A stretch of DNA of 64,000 nt from Agromyces protaetiae (GTDB lineage: Bacteria > Actinomycetota > Actinomycetes > Actinomycetales > Microbacteriaceae): assembly GCF_004135405.1 (NCBI RefSeq), contig NZ_CP035491.1, positions 744,001-808,000 on the forward strand, written 5' to 3'. A model generated the notes under the pieces. That model was not told the DNA's origin and searched no databases. It was given only the letters and a program-made list of their open reading frames with translations. Numbering within the stretch: the stretch's first letter is position 1; each line of letters starts with the position of its first letter. Below, piece by piece: positions 23,143 to 30,972 of the stretch. The position numbers and the translations under genes are program-made.

Positions 23143-23948
23143 ACGCCCGCGTGCCCTCGCTCCGGCCCGTCGCGGTCTTCACCGCGATCGCGCTCCCGGT
23201 CGGCTGGGTCGCCCTCTCGATCCCCGTCGCGACGGGCCTGCCCGCCGAGCCGTTCGTGCTCGCGACCCTCGTGTTCGGGCTCCTCCTGCCCGCGCTCGTC
23301 CTGGCCCGTCGCGACGGCCTCCGCACCGGCCGACCCGGAGCTGTGCGGCGACTGCTGCGAGACATCCCGCGCATACCGCGACCCGAATGGGCGCTCGTGG
23401 CGGGCCTCGTCCTCATCCCGGGCGCGGTGTGGCTCCTCGGCGCCGCGCTCCGCGCGGAGACCGAACCCTCCCCCGCGACCGCCGGGGCCGTCGCCGTGCA
23501 ATTCGTCACGGGCCTCGCCATCGTGAACCTCGCCGAAGAGCTCGTCTGGACGGGCTTCGTGCAGCGCCGCCTCACGGCCGCGTGGGGGCTCGTGCGCGGT
23601 GCACTCGCGACCGCCCTGCTCTTCGCGGGGCTGCACGCGCCGCTCGCGTTCGCGGCGCACACGAGGGGCGCCGGGCCGATCGCCCTCGACCTCGGGGCAT
23701 TGCTCGTCGCGGGCGCCGGGCTGCGGCTCCTCATCGGAGTCGGCGACCTCCTCGGGCGGAGCATCCTGCTCGCCGCCGTCGTGCATGCGTCGTTCAACGC
23801 CGGGGGCCTCCTCGTCGATCCCGGCTCCGACTGGATCCGATACGTCGTCGCCCTCGTCCTCGGGGTCGCGGCCGCCGCCGCCGCACAGGCCGTCGTCGGC
23901 GGCCCGAAGCGGCTCGTCCGCGACTTCGTGCGCACCGATCGTCCGTGA
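23139..23948 (+). CDS. CPBP-family intramembrane metalloprotease-like protein
   Basis: The 269-residue membrane protein has about eight hydrophobic segments and the CPBP (Rce1/CAAX protease-like) motifs: NLAEELVWTGFVQRRL with the paired glutamates and Arg, LLFAGLHAPLAF with a His, and VVHASFNAGG with the last conserved His/Asn. These place it with Abi/CPBP putative proteases; substrates are unknown in most bacteria. Translational coupling with the azoreductase is unexpected for its function and suggests a shared stress signal. It is not coupled to the next gene, which has its own promoter. Confidence 0.82.
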   Translation: MNARVPSLRPVAVFTAIALPVGWVALSIPVATGLPAEPFVLATLVFGLLLPALVLARRDGLRTGRPGAVRRLLRDIPRIPRPEWALVAGLVLIPGAVWLLGAALRAETEPSPATAGAVAVQFVTGLAIVNLAEELVWTGFVQRRLTAAWGLVRGALATALLFAGLHAPLAFAAHTRGAGPIALDLGALLVAGAGLRLLIGVGDLLGRSILLAAVVHASFNAGGLLVDPGSDWIRYVVALVLGVAAAAAAQAVVGGPKRLVRDFVRTDRP

Positions 23949-24014
23949 ACGCGACCTCGTGTACGTGCGGTGGACGCAGACGCGCGACCGCGGGAGAGCC
24001 GAGACACCGGACGC

Positions 24015-24041
24015 TGTCACAACCGAGACATCCGCCGTGTC
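24015..24041 (+). promoter_or_regulatory. ECF41-type promoter before alpha/beta hydrolase
   Basis: TGTCACA at 24015-24021, 16 bases, then TGTC at 24038-24041. It is one of six sites with the same spacing in this region and lies 64 bases before the ATG. Confidence 0.68.
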
Positions 24042-24104
24042 CTAGCTTGCGCGGGCGCCGCCCGTGACGGAATCGACCGCCTGCGAGAACACGGGAGCGA
24101 CGAC

Positions 24105-25049
24105 ATGAACGACCGACTCGAGCGGCTCGCGCCGCTCCGACGCATCCGAGCCGGCGTGCTCGACGTCGAGTACTTCGAGACCGGACCCGCCGCCGGGCCG
24201 ACTGTCGTGCTGCTGCACGGCTTCCCGTACGACATCCACTCGTACGTGGAGGTGGCGCCGCTTCTCGGCGACGCCGGATTCCGCGTGGTCGTGCCCCACC
24301 TGCGAGGCCACGGCGGAACGCGGTTCGTCGACCGCACGGTGCCCCGCACCGGCCAACAGGCGGCGCTCGGGCAAGACGTCGTCGACCTGCTCGACGCCCT
24401 CGGCATCGACCGGGCGACGCTCGCCGGCTACGACTGGGGCGGCCGGGCAGCGTGCGTCGCCGCGGCCCTGCACCCCGAGCGCGTGAGCGCGCTCGTCTTG
24501 GTCAACGGCTACCTCGTGCAGGACATCCGGTCGTCGATGGCTCCGCTCTCCCCCGACCTCGAGGCCGGCTTCTGGTACTTCTTCTACTTCCTGACCGAAC
24601 GCGGGCGAGCCGGCCTGGTGGCCGACCCGCGCGGAATCGCCGAGGTGATCTGGCGGCGGAACTCGCCCGAGTGGCGGTTCGGCGACGCCGAACTCGACCG
24701 TGCCGCCGAGGCGTTTGCGAACCCCGACTTCGTCGACGTCGTCATCCACTCGTACCGGCACCGGCTGAACCACGTCGACGGCGCCCCCGACTACCTGCGG
24801 CACGAAGCCGCGCTCGCGAAGCTGCCGCCGATCACCGTGCCCACGGTCACGCTCGACGGCGAAGCCGACGGCAACTTCCCCGCGCGCGACGCCGCGGATG
24901 TCGCCGTGCACTTCACCGGCCCGCACGTGCACCGGCGGGTTCCGCACGCGGGGCACAATCTCCCCCGCGAAGCACCCGAAGCGTTCGTCGAGGCGGTGCG
25001 GAAGGCCGCATCGCTCGCGGGCGCCGACGCCACGACGATCGCCGCGTGA
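24105..25049 (+). CDS. Alpha/beta hydrolase with Asp nucleophile (epoxide hydrolase/dehalogenase-like)
   Basis: The 314-residue protein has VVLLHGFPYDIHSYVEVAPL, the nucleophile elbow TLAGYDWGGRAACV with Asp in place of Ser, and a final His in VPHAGHNLPREAPEAF. An Asp at the elbow and the HGFP oxyanion motif are typical of soluble epoxide hydrolases and haloalkane/haloacetate dehalogenases, so it probably opens an epoxide or removes a halide; which one cannot be told. It is followed 40 bases later by an aldo/keto reductase in the same direction. The upstream ECF41-type promoter ties it to the sigma factor genes further right. Confidence 0.85.
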   Translation: MNDRLERLAPLRRIRAGVLDVEYFETGPAAGPTVVLLHGFPYDIHSYVEVAPLLGDAGFRVVVPHLRGHGGTRFVDRTVPRTGQQAALGQDVVDLLDALGIDRATLAGYDWGGRAACVAAALHPERVSALVLVNGYLVQDIRSSMAPLSPDLEAGFWYFFYFLTERGRAGLVADPRGIAEVIWRRNSPEWRFGDAELDRAAEAFANPDFVDVVIHSYRHRLNHVDGAPDYLRHEAALAKLPPITVPTVTLDGEADGNFPARDAADVAVHFTGPHVHRRVPHAGHNLPREAPEAFVEAVRKAASLAGADATTIAA

Positions 25050-25089
25050 CCACGCACGAATACCCCCGAACCACCACGAAAGGCACCAC

Positions 25090-26118
25090 ATGAAGTACCG
25101 CATGCTCGGACGCACGGGCGTCTACGTCTCGACGATCGGTCTCGGCACGATGACCTTCGGCGGCGCCGGCACGCCGCTCGGCGACGCCCTCGGCGGCCTC
25201 GACCAGACTGCGACCGACCGGGTCGTCGGCACCGCGCTCGACCTCGGCGTCACCCTGTTCGACACGGCCGACGTCTACACGGGCGGCGAGTCCGAGACCT
25301 TCCTCGGTCGCGCCCTCGGCTCGCGCCGCGATGACGTCGTGCTCGCGACGAAGTTCAGCGCCCGCACGGGCCTCGGCCCGAACGACGTGGGCGCGTCGCG
25401 CCTGCACGTCATGCGCGCGGTCGAGGCGAGCCTCAGCCGGCTCGGCACCGACCGCATCGACCTGTACCAACTCCACAGCTTCGACGCCGAGACGCCGATC
25501 GACGAGACGCTCGCCGCGCTCGACGACCTCGTGCGGCAGGGCAAGGTGCGCTACGTCGGAGCGTCGAACGTCGCCGCTTGGCAGCTCATGAAGGCGCTCG
25601 GCGTCTCGGAGCGGCTCGGCGCCGCCCGGTTCGTCTCGGACCAGGCGTACTACTCCCTCCTCGGCCGCGACGTCGAGCGCGAGATCGCGCCGCTCGCGGC
25701 GGACCAGGGCGTGTCGCTCTTCGCGTGGGCGCCGCTCGCGGGCGGCATCCTGACGGGCAAGTACTCGCGCTCGGGCGCGAGCGACCCGGGATCGCGGCGA
25801 GCGACCGCGGGCTATCCCGACTTCCCTCCCGTGGATCCTGCGCGCGCGTGGGACATCGTCGACGCGGTCGAATCCGTCGCGTCGCGCCACGACGCGAGCC
25901 CCGCGCAGGTCGCGCTCGCGTGGGTGCTCGGCCGCCCCGCGGTCACGAGCGTGCTCGTCGGGGCGCGTCGGCCCGAGCAACTCGCCGACAGCGTCGCCGC
26001 CGTCGAGCTCGAGCTCACGACCGCGGATCTCGACGAGCTCGAGGCCGTGAGCCGTACGGCAACGCCCTACCCCGACTGGGTGTGGGACTTCGCGGCCGGA
26101 GGCCGGACACCGGTGTGA
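25090..26118 (+). CDS. Aldo/keto reductase
   Basis: The 342-residue TIM-barrel enzyme has the AKR features: LFDTADVYTGGESETFLGRAL (catalytic Asp and Tyr), VVLATKFSARTG (Lys), LYQLHSFDAETPIDETLAAL (His) and the NADPH-binding end SVLVGARRPEQLADSVAAVE. It resembles the AKR group with YajO/YghZ-like members that reduce aldehydes and methylglyoxal. A ribosome binding site (GAAAGG) precedes the ATG. With the epoxide-hydrolase-like gene upstream it forms a two-gene detoxification operon under the ECF41-type promoter at 24015-24041 and ends at a strong hairpin. Confidence 0.9.
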   Translation: MKYRMLGRTGVYVSTIGLGTMTFGGAGTPLGDALGGLDQTATDRVVGTALDLGVTLFDTADVYTGGESETFLGRALGSRRDDVVLATKFSARTGLGPNDVGASRLHVMRAVEASLSRLGTDRIDLYQLHSFDAETPIDETLAALDDLVRQGKVRYVGASNVAAWQLMKALGVSERLGAARFVSDQAYYSLLGRDVEREIAPLAADQGVSLFAWAPLAGGILTGKYSRSGASDPGSRRATAGYPDFPPVDPARAWDIVDAVESVASRHDASPAQVALAWVLGRPAVTSVLVGARRPEQLADSVAAVELELTTADLDELEAVSRTATPYPDWVWDFAAGGRTPV

Positions 26119-26138
26119 GACACCCCGCGAGCCACGAG

Positions 26139-26171
26139 AGAGCGGGAGCCGCCGGCGGCGGCTCCCGCTCT
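26139..26171. terminator. Bidirectional terminator
   Basis: AGAGCGGGAGCCGCC (26139-26153), loop GGC, and the perfect complement at 26157-26171 form a 15-bp stem followed by TT, between the convergent aldo/keto reductase and esterase genes. Confidence 0.85.
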
Positions 26172-26185
26172 TCGTGCACCGGCGG

Positions 26186-27136
26186 TCAGGCGGTGCCGAA
26201 CGCCTTCCGCAGCACGTGCACGGCCTGCTCGAGCGCCGCCGTAACCGCGGCCGTCGGCCGCAACGGGTTCAGCATCAGGAAGTCGTGGATGATGCCGTTG
26301 TACCGGATGCTCGTCGTGCGCACGCCCGCGTCGAGCAGCCGCCTGCCGTACGCCTCGCCCTCGTCGCGCAGCACGTCGTTCTCGTCGACGATGAGGTAGG
26401 TCTCGGGCAGGCCGGCGAGCTGCTCGCGCGTCGCACGCAATGGCGAGGCGGTGTAGTGCGCACGCTGCTCGAGGTCGGGCAGGTAGCTGTCCCAGAACCA
26501 CGCCATGTTGGCCGCCGTGAGGAACGGGCCGTCGGCGAACTCGCGGTAGCTGTCGGTGTCCTGCCCGGCGTCGGTCACGGGGTAGTAGAGCGACTGGTGC
26601 ACGAAGTGCACGTCGCCGCGTTCGAGCGAGAGCAGCGCGACGACCGTCGCCATGTCGCCGCCGACGGAGTCGCCCGCGATCGCGAGTCGCGACGCGTCGA
26701 GGCCCTTGGATGCCCCGTGCTCGGTGATCCACTGCGCCGTCGCGTACGCCTGTTCGATCGCGACCGGGTAGCGCGCCTCGGGCGAGCGGTCGTACTCGAC
26801 GAACACAACGGCCGCGTCGGCGCCGACGGCGAGCTCGCGCACGAGCCGGTCGTGGGTGCCGGCGTTGCCGAGCACCCAGCCGCCGCCGTGCACGTAGAGC
26901 ACGACGGGGAGCGGGCCTTCGGCGCCGACGGGCTTGACGATGCGCACACGCACGTCGCCGACCTCGGCGGGGACGGTGATCCACTCGTCGTCGACGTCGG
27001 GCTTGTCGACGGGCTGGGCCTGCAGGTCGTCGAGCACCTTTCTGGCGCCCTCGGGGCCGAGCTGGTAGAGGTAGGGCGGGTTGGCCGTCGCGTCGGCGAT
27101 CGCCTGGGCTTCGGGTTCGAGGAGGTGGTCGGTCAT
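26186..27136 (-). CDS. Alpha/beta hydrolase, HSL-type esterase
   Basis: The 316-residue enzyme shows VVLYVHGGGWVLGNAGTHDR, the nucleophile elbow AIAGDSVGGDMATVVAL with Ser, DENDVLRDEGEAYGRRL with the acid, and NGIIHDFLMLNPL with the His. It is a hormone-sensitive-lipase-type carboxylesterase for small esters. ATG 27136 has a GAAAGG ribosome binding site. It lies 97 bases downstream of the first ECF41 sigma gene on the same strand, and this gap contains an ECF41-type promoter reading into it, so it is a likely direct target of that sigma factor. Confidence 0.88.
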   Translation of the reverse strand: MTDHLLEPEAQAIADATANPPYLYQLGPEGARKVLDDLQAQPVDKPDVDDEWITVPAEVGDVRVRIVKPVGAEGPLPVVLYVHGGGWVLGNAGTHDRLVRELAVGADAAVVFVEYDRSPEARYPVAIEQAYATAQWITEHGASKGLDASRLAIAGDSVGGDMATVVALLSLERGDVHFVHQSLYYPVTDAGQDTDSYREFADGPFLTAANMAWFWDSYLPDLEQRAHYTASPLRATREQLAGLPETYLIVDENDVLRDEGEAYGRRLLDAGVRTTSIRYNGIIHDFLMLNPLRPTAAVTAALEQAVHVLRKAFGTA

Positions 27137-27190
27137 GGTCGTGCCTTTCGGTGCGGATCGAGGCATCCGGTCGGACGCCTCGCGAGCTTC

Positions 27191-27217
27191 GACCGCTCGG
27201 GCCCGACCGATGTGACG
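27191..27217 (-). promoter_or_regulatory. ECF41-type promoter before esterase
   Basis: On the minus strand CGTCACA (27217-27211), 16 bases, GGTC (27194-27191). It is 55 bases before the esterase ATG and just downstream of the sigma factor gene. Confidence 0.65.
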
Positions 27218-27233
27218 ATCCCTCATCACCCCG

Positions 27234-28217
27234 TCACGCGTCGACCGGCAGCACCGCCCCGAGCTTCACGGGGTTCATCATCCAGAAGAGCCGGTCGATG
27301 CCGTCCTCGCTCGCCGAGACCGTGAAGAGCGCGAACGGCTCGCCGAACGCCGAGAGGAGCAGCGCCGACCGGTCGTTGGCTTCGACCCAGCGGACGTCGA
27401 TGCCCTCCCAGAACCACTCCGAGACCGCGAGGACGAACTTCACGACGCGGTCGCGGCCGACGAGCGCGATGCGCGCCGCCTGGGCGATGCCGCCGCCGTC
27501 GGAGTAGCTCACGATGTTGTCGGCGAGGAGGGTTTCGAGGGTCGCGAGGTCTCCCGATTGCGCGGCGACGAGGAAGGCTTCGAGGAAGGCACGCTGTCCG
27601 GATGCTTCGACGGGGGCACGTCGTTCGTCGGCGAGGTGCTTGCGGGCTCGGCTCACGAGCTGCCGCGCGTTCTGCTCGCTCGCGTCGATGATCTCGGCGA
27701 TGCGGTCGTAGGGGTAGCCGAACGCTTCGCGCAGCACGTAGGCGGCGCGCTCCATGGGGGTGAGCTTCTCCATGAGGAACAGCACCGCGAGCTCGATCGC
27801 CTCGTCGTGCTCGGCCGCGAGCTCGGGGTTCGCGCCCGTGTCGACGGGTTCGGGCAACCACGGCCCGATGTAGGTCTCGCGCCTCGCGCGGGCCGAGGTG
27901 AGCGCGTTGATCGCGAGGCGCGTGGCGGTCGTCGCGAGGAACGCGGCCGGCTCTCGCACCTCGTCGCGATCGCAGTTCTGCCAGCGGATCCAGACGTCTT
28001 GCACGAGGTCTTCGGCGTCGGCGACGCTCCCGAGCATCCGGTAGGCGATGCCGAAGAGGCGCGGGCGCACGGCGTCGAAGGTTGCGAGGGCGTCGGCGAG
28101 GCGGTCGCCGCCCGGTTCACGAGCGACGGATGTCTCGGATGCCTCGTGCCCGCGCCACGCGCGAAGGGGCTGCCTGGGGTGCGGCCAGTCGGCCGGGGGC
28201 TTCTGATGGGTCCGCAT
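27234..28217 (-). CDS. ECF41-type sigma factor with fused SnoaL-like domain (copy 1)
   Basis: The 327-residue protein contains sigma region 2 (RLFGIAYRMLGSVADAEDLV, QDVWIRWQ) and region 4 (LTPMERAAYVLREAFGYPYD, EQNARQLVSRARKHLA) and a C-terminal NTF2/SnoaL-like domain of about 110 residues. The three ECF41 hallmarks are present: WLPEP in the linker between regions 2 and 4, SYSDGGG, and the C-terminal MMNPVKL (NPDKL-like). In ECF41 factors the fused domain regulates activity in place of an anti-sigma factor. A GGAGG ribosome binding site fixes the ATG at 28217. The gene is divergent from an OhrR-like regulator, with palindromes between, and precedes an esterase with an ECF41-type promoter. Confidence 0.93.
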   Translation of the reverse strand: MRTHQKPPADWPHPRQPLRAWRGHEASETSVAREPGGDRLADALATFDAVRPRLFGIAYRMLGSVADAEDLVQDVWIRWQNCDRDEVREPAAFLATTATRLAINALTSARARRETYIGPWLPEPVDTGANPELAAEHDEAIELAVLFLMEKLTPMERAAYVLREAFGYPYDRIAEIIDASEQNARQLVSRARKHLADERRAPVEASGQRAFLEAFLVAAQSGDLATLETLLADNIVSYSDGGGIAQAARIALVGRDRVVKFVLAVSEWFWEGIDVRWVEANDRSALLLSAFGEPFALFTVSASEDGIDRLFWMMNPVKLGAVLPVDA

Positions 28218-28271
28218 GACGTACCTCCGTGTGGAGACGTGGGGAACGGGTCATCCCAAGGTTCGCATTAC

Positions 28272-28298
28272 CTCGTGTACGAGTCAATAGTTCACGAG
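28272..28298. promoter_or_regulatory. Candidate OhrR/MarR operator between sigma factor and regulator genes
   Basis: CTCGT-GT-ACGAG at 28272-28283 is an inverted repeat, and CTCGTG (28272-28277) also pairs with CACGAG (28293-28298). The sites lie just upstream of the -10 TAGGAT (28306-28311) of the regulator gene. Confidence 0.55.
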
Positions 28299-28318
28299 AT
28301 GTTGATAGGATGCTCCGC

Positions 28319-28804
28319 ATGGAGCGCGCCGAAGCATCCGAAGCATCCGACCCGGTCCAGCTCGACGACATGGTCTGCTGGAACCTCTACTCGGCCGCGC
28401 GCGCCGTCACCGCGGCCTATCGACCGCTGCTCGAACCGCTCGGCCTCACGTACCCGCAGTACCTCGTGCTCGCGAACCTCTGGGCGCACGGCGACCAGAG
28501 CGTCGGCGCGCTCATCGCCCGCATCCAGTCCGACTACGGCACGATGACCCCGCTCTTGAAGCGTCTCGAAGCGCGCGGGCTCGTGCGCCGCACGCGTAGC
28601 GTCGCCGATGAACGTACGGTGCTCATCTCGCTCACCGCCGAGGGCGAAGCCCTCAAGGCCCGAGCCGCACACGTCTATCCCGCGATCAGCGAGCTCTTCG
28701 GGTTCTCGGGCGAGGGCGCCGAGCGTTCGCTCGACGTGCTCCGCGGCATCATCAGGGCCGCCGAGCGCGCCGGCGGCGAGGGGCCCGGCGAGCACGTCGC
28801 CTGA
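28319..28804 (+). CDS. OhrR-like MarR regulator (organic hydroperoxide sensor type)
   Basis: The 161-residue protein matches the OhrR subgroup: DDMVCWNLYSAARAVTAAYR contains the N-terminal redox cysteine (Cys20) at the position used by OhrR to sense organic peroxides, followed by PLLEPLGLTYPQYLVLANLW and the winged helix RIQSDYGTMTPLLKRLEARG, SVADERTVLISLT. No ohr gene is adjacent; instead it is divergent from the ECF41 sigma gene, which it may control. ATG 28319 was preferred over ATG 28310 because TAGGAT (28306-28311) is seven bases upstream. Confidence 0.85.
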   Translation: MERAEASEASDPVQLDDMVCWNLYSAARAVTAAYRPLLEPLGLTYPQYLVLANLWAHGDQSVGALIARIQSDYGTMTPLLKRLEARGLVRRTRSVADERTVLISLTAEGEALKARAAHVYPAISELFGFSGEGAERSLDVLRGIIRAAERAGGEGPGEHVA

Positions 28805-28810
28805 GCGGCG

Positions 28811-28978
28811 TCACTCGTCGCGCGAGTCCCCGTCGAGGAACAGCTCGAATTCCCCCGTCTCGAAGTCGTCCGACGCGGCATCCGTGCTCCCGATGTCGAC
28901 GGCTTCGCCGCCGTCCGCGCGCGCGTCATCGCCCCGGTGATCGTGTCCGTGCGACCGGTGCCTCGGTGTCCCGAACAT
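28811..28978 (-). CDS. Small acidic protein under an ECF41-type promoter
   Basis: This predicted 55-residue protein has a His/Arg-rich start (MFGTPRHRSHGHDHRGDDAR) and a strongly acidic end (ASDDFETGEFELFLDGDSRD). I find no family. Two things support it: a GAAGGGGG ribosome binding site seven bases before the ATG, and an ECF41-type promoter (29041-29067) 63 bases upstream. It is convergent with the OhrR-like gene, with 6 bases between the stops. Confidence 0.5.
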   Translation of the reverse strand: MFGTPRHRSHGHDHRGDDARADGGEAVDIGSTDAASDDFETGEFELFLDGDSRDE

Positions 28979-29040
28979 GGCCCGCCCCCTTCGCCCCGCT
29001 GGCTGCCGAACGCCCGTCGGCAGGGCGTCCCACCGCATTC

Positions 29041-29067
29041 GACCACGTTCGACCCGCCGCCGTGACA
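29041..29067 (-). promoter_or_regulatory. ECF41-type promoter before small acidic protein
   Basis: On the minus strand TGTCACG (29067-29061), 16 bases, GGTC (29044-29041), 63 bases before the ATG at 28978. Confidence 0.6.
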
Positions 29068-29123
29068 CCCTCAGGGACACCCGTCTCGTTTCCGGCATTC
29101 CGGCGCGGAATCGTCCCCGACCC

Positions 29124-29150
29124 CGTCACGCCGCCGGGTGAACCGCGGTC
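29124..29150 (+). promoter_or_regulatory. ECF41-type promoter before alpha/beta hydrolase
   Basis: CGTCACG (29124-29130), 16 bases, GGTC (29147-29150), 55 bases before the ATG at 29206. It is back-to-back with the promoter at 29041-29067. Confidence 0.62.
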
Positions 29151-29205
29151 GGAGTTGGTGAGCACGCCCGCACTCGGCGGGCGTCGCCGGAAAGGGGACC
29201 CCCAA

Positions 29206-29943
29206 ATGTCAGAACAGCAGCCGACCGTCGTGTTCGTGCACGGCGCCTTCGCCGAATCCGCGAGCTGGAACGGCGTCATCGAGCGCCTCTACGCCGAGGG
29301 CATCCGCTCGGTCGCCGCCGCCAACCCGCTCCGCAGCCTCGCGATCGACGCCGCGTACGTGCGCGACGTCATCGCCTCGGTCGACGGGCCGGTCGTGCTC
29401 GTCGGCCACTCGTACGGCGGCATGGTCATCACCGAGGCATCCGCCGACAACGACCAGGTCGCCGCGCTCGTCTACGTGGCCGCGTTCACGCCCGACACGG
29501 GCGACAGCGCGTTCGCGCTCTCGGCGAGCGAGCCGGGCTCCACGCTCGGTGACGCGATCGTGCCGCACCCGGTCTCGACCGGCGGGGTCGAGTTCACGAT
29601 CCGCCGCGATGTGTTCCGCGCCCAGTTCTGCGCCGACGTGCCCGTGAACGTCGCGGGCCTCATGGGGGCGACCCAGCGGCCCGTGACCGAGCAGGCGCTG
29701 CGAGACGCCGTGCAGGCGCAGAACCCGGGCTGGAAGGGCCGCCCGTCGTGGCACATCTGGGGTGCCGAGGACCGCAACATCCCCGCCGCCGTCACGGCCA
29801 AGGGCGCGGAGCGCGCCGGCGCGAAGGTCGCACAGGAGCTCCCGGGCGCCTCGCACGCGCTGAGCGTCTCGCAGCCCGAGGCCGTCGCGGCGATCGTCGC
29901 CGACGCCGTGCGCGCGGTCGCTCCGGCGAGCGCGGCGGCTTGA
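29206..29943 (+). CDS. Alpha/beta hydrolase, EstC/pyrethroid-hydrolase-like
   Basis: The 245-residue enzyme begins with TVVFVHGAFAESASWNGVIE, has the nucleophile elbow VVLVGHSYGGMVITEAS and ends its active site with the His of LPGASHALSVSQPEAV; WHIWGAEDRNIPAA supplies the acid region. It resembles EstC/salicylate-esterase-like hydrolases of about this length. A clear AAAGGGGA ribosome binding site precedes the ATG. Its promoter matches the ECF41 consensus, and it is followed on the same strand by the second sigma factor, so induction together with the other hydrolases is likely. Confidence 0.87.
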   Translation: MSEQQPTVVFVHGAFAESASWNGVIERLYAEGIRSVAAANPLRSLAIDAAYVRDVIASVDGPVVLVGHSYGGMVITEASADNDQVAALVYVAAFTPDTGDSAFALSASEPGSTLGDAIVPHPVSTGGVEFTIRRDVFRAQFCADVPVNVAGLMGATQRPVTEQALRDAVQAQNPGWKGRPSWHIWGAEDRNIPAAVTAKGAERAGAKVAQELPGASHALSVSQPEAVAAIVADAVRAVAPASAAA

Positions 29944-30002
29944 CCACTCGGACGCTTGACAACTGATGCGCTTTTGGCATCAGTTGCCAAGCGAGTCGAC
30001 GG

Positions 30003-30029
30003 TGTCACATTCGGGCGCGGCGTCCGGTC
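30003..30029 (+). promoter_or_regulatory. ECF41-type promoter before the second sigma factor
   Basis: TGTCACA (30003-30009), 16 bases, GGTC (30026-30029), 53 bases before the ATG at 30082. It implies autoregulation or cross-regulation of the sigma factor. Confidence 0.7.
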
Positions 30030-30081
30030 TCAGTTGACAGGGCGGATGCCGCGCCCGCACGCCGACCGACGGGAACCGCCC

Positions 30082-30972
30082 ATGCACGCGAACCAGCACG
30101 CGAACCTCGACGACGCCGTCGCCGTCTTCGGCGCCGTGCGACCGCGACTGTTCGGCATCGCGTACCGCATGCTCGGGACCGCGGCCGACGCCGAGGACAT
30201 CGTGCAGGAGACGTGGGTGCGATGGCAGGGCACCGATCGGACGGTCGTGCTCGACCCAGCCGCGTTCCTCGCGACGACGGCGACCCGACTGTCGATCAAC
30301 GTGCTGCAGTCGGCGAAGTCCCGCCGCGAGACGTACATCGGGCCGTGGCTGCCCGAGCCCGTCGACACGAGCGCCGACCCGCTGCTCGGCGCCGAACGGG
30401 CGGAAGCGCTCGGGTTCGCGGTGCTCGTCGTGCTCGAACGGCTCACGCCGCTCGAACGCGCCGCCTACGTGCTGCGCGAGGCGTTCGCGTACTCGTACGG
30501 GCAGATCGCCGAGATCGTGCAGCACACCGAGGCATCGGTGAGGCAGCTCGTGAGTCGTGCCCGAAAGCACGTCGCGGGCGAGCGGCGGTGCCCGGCGTCG
30601 CCCGCCGAGCATCGGCGCCTGCTCGACGCGTTCGTGCGGGCCGCGAAGACGGGCGACCTCGCCGACCTCGAGCGCGTGCTCGCCGACGATGTCGTGTCGT
30701 ACTCCGACGGCGGCGGCGCGGTGCGCGCGTCGAAGTTCCCCGTGCGAGGGCGCGAGACGGTCGCGAAGTTCGTGCGGGCGTTCCACACGCACTTCTGGGA
30801 CGGTGTCGCGACGACGTCGACCGAGGCGAACGGGCAACCGGCGGTGCTGCTCTCGAAAGGAGGCGAGACCTTCGCGGTGCTCACCGTCGTCGCCTCCGAT
30901 CAGGGAATCGACCAGGTGCTCTGGATGATGAACCCCGCAAAGCTCAGCGCCGTGGCGACCCGTGTCGCGTGA
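30082..30972 (+). CDS. ECF41-type sigma factor with fused SnoaL-like domain (copy 2)
   Basis: The 296-residue protein is a paralogue of the sigma factor at 27234-28217. It has region 2 (RLFGIAYRMLGTAADAEDIV, QETWVRWQG), region 4 (LTPLERAAYVLREAFAYSYG, EASVRQLVSRARKHVAG) and the ECF41 hallmarks WLPEP, SYSDGGG and MMNPAKL. The ATG at 30082 was chosen because the in-frame extension upstream covers the promoter and is not protein-like. The gene has its own ECF41-type promoter and overlaps the next gene by 11 bases, so both are co-translated. Confidence 0.92.
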   Translation: MHANQHANLDDAVAVFGAVRPRLFGIAYRMLGTAADAEDIVQETWVRWQGTDRTVVLDPAAFLATTATRLSINVLQSAKSRRETYIGPWLPEPVDTSADPLLGAERAEALGFAVLVVLERLTPLERAAYVLREAFAYSYGQIAEIVQHTEASVRQLVSRARKHVAGERRCPASPAEHRRLLDAFVRAAKTGDLADLERVLADDVVSYSDGGGAVRASKFPVRGRETVAKFVRAFHTHFWDGVATTSTEANGQPAVLLSKGGETFAVLTVVASDQGIDQVLWMMNPAKLSAVATRVA

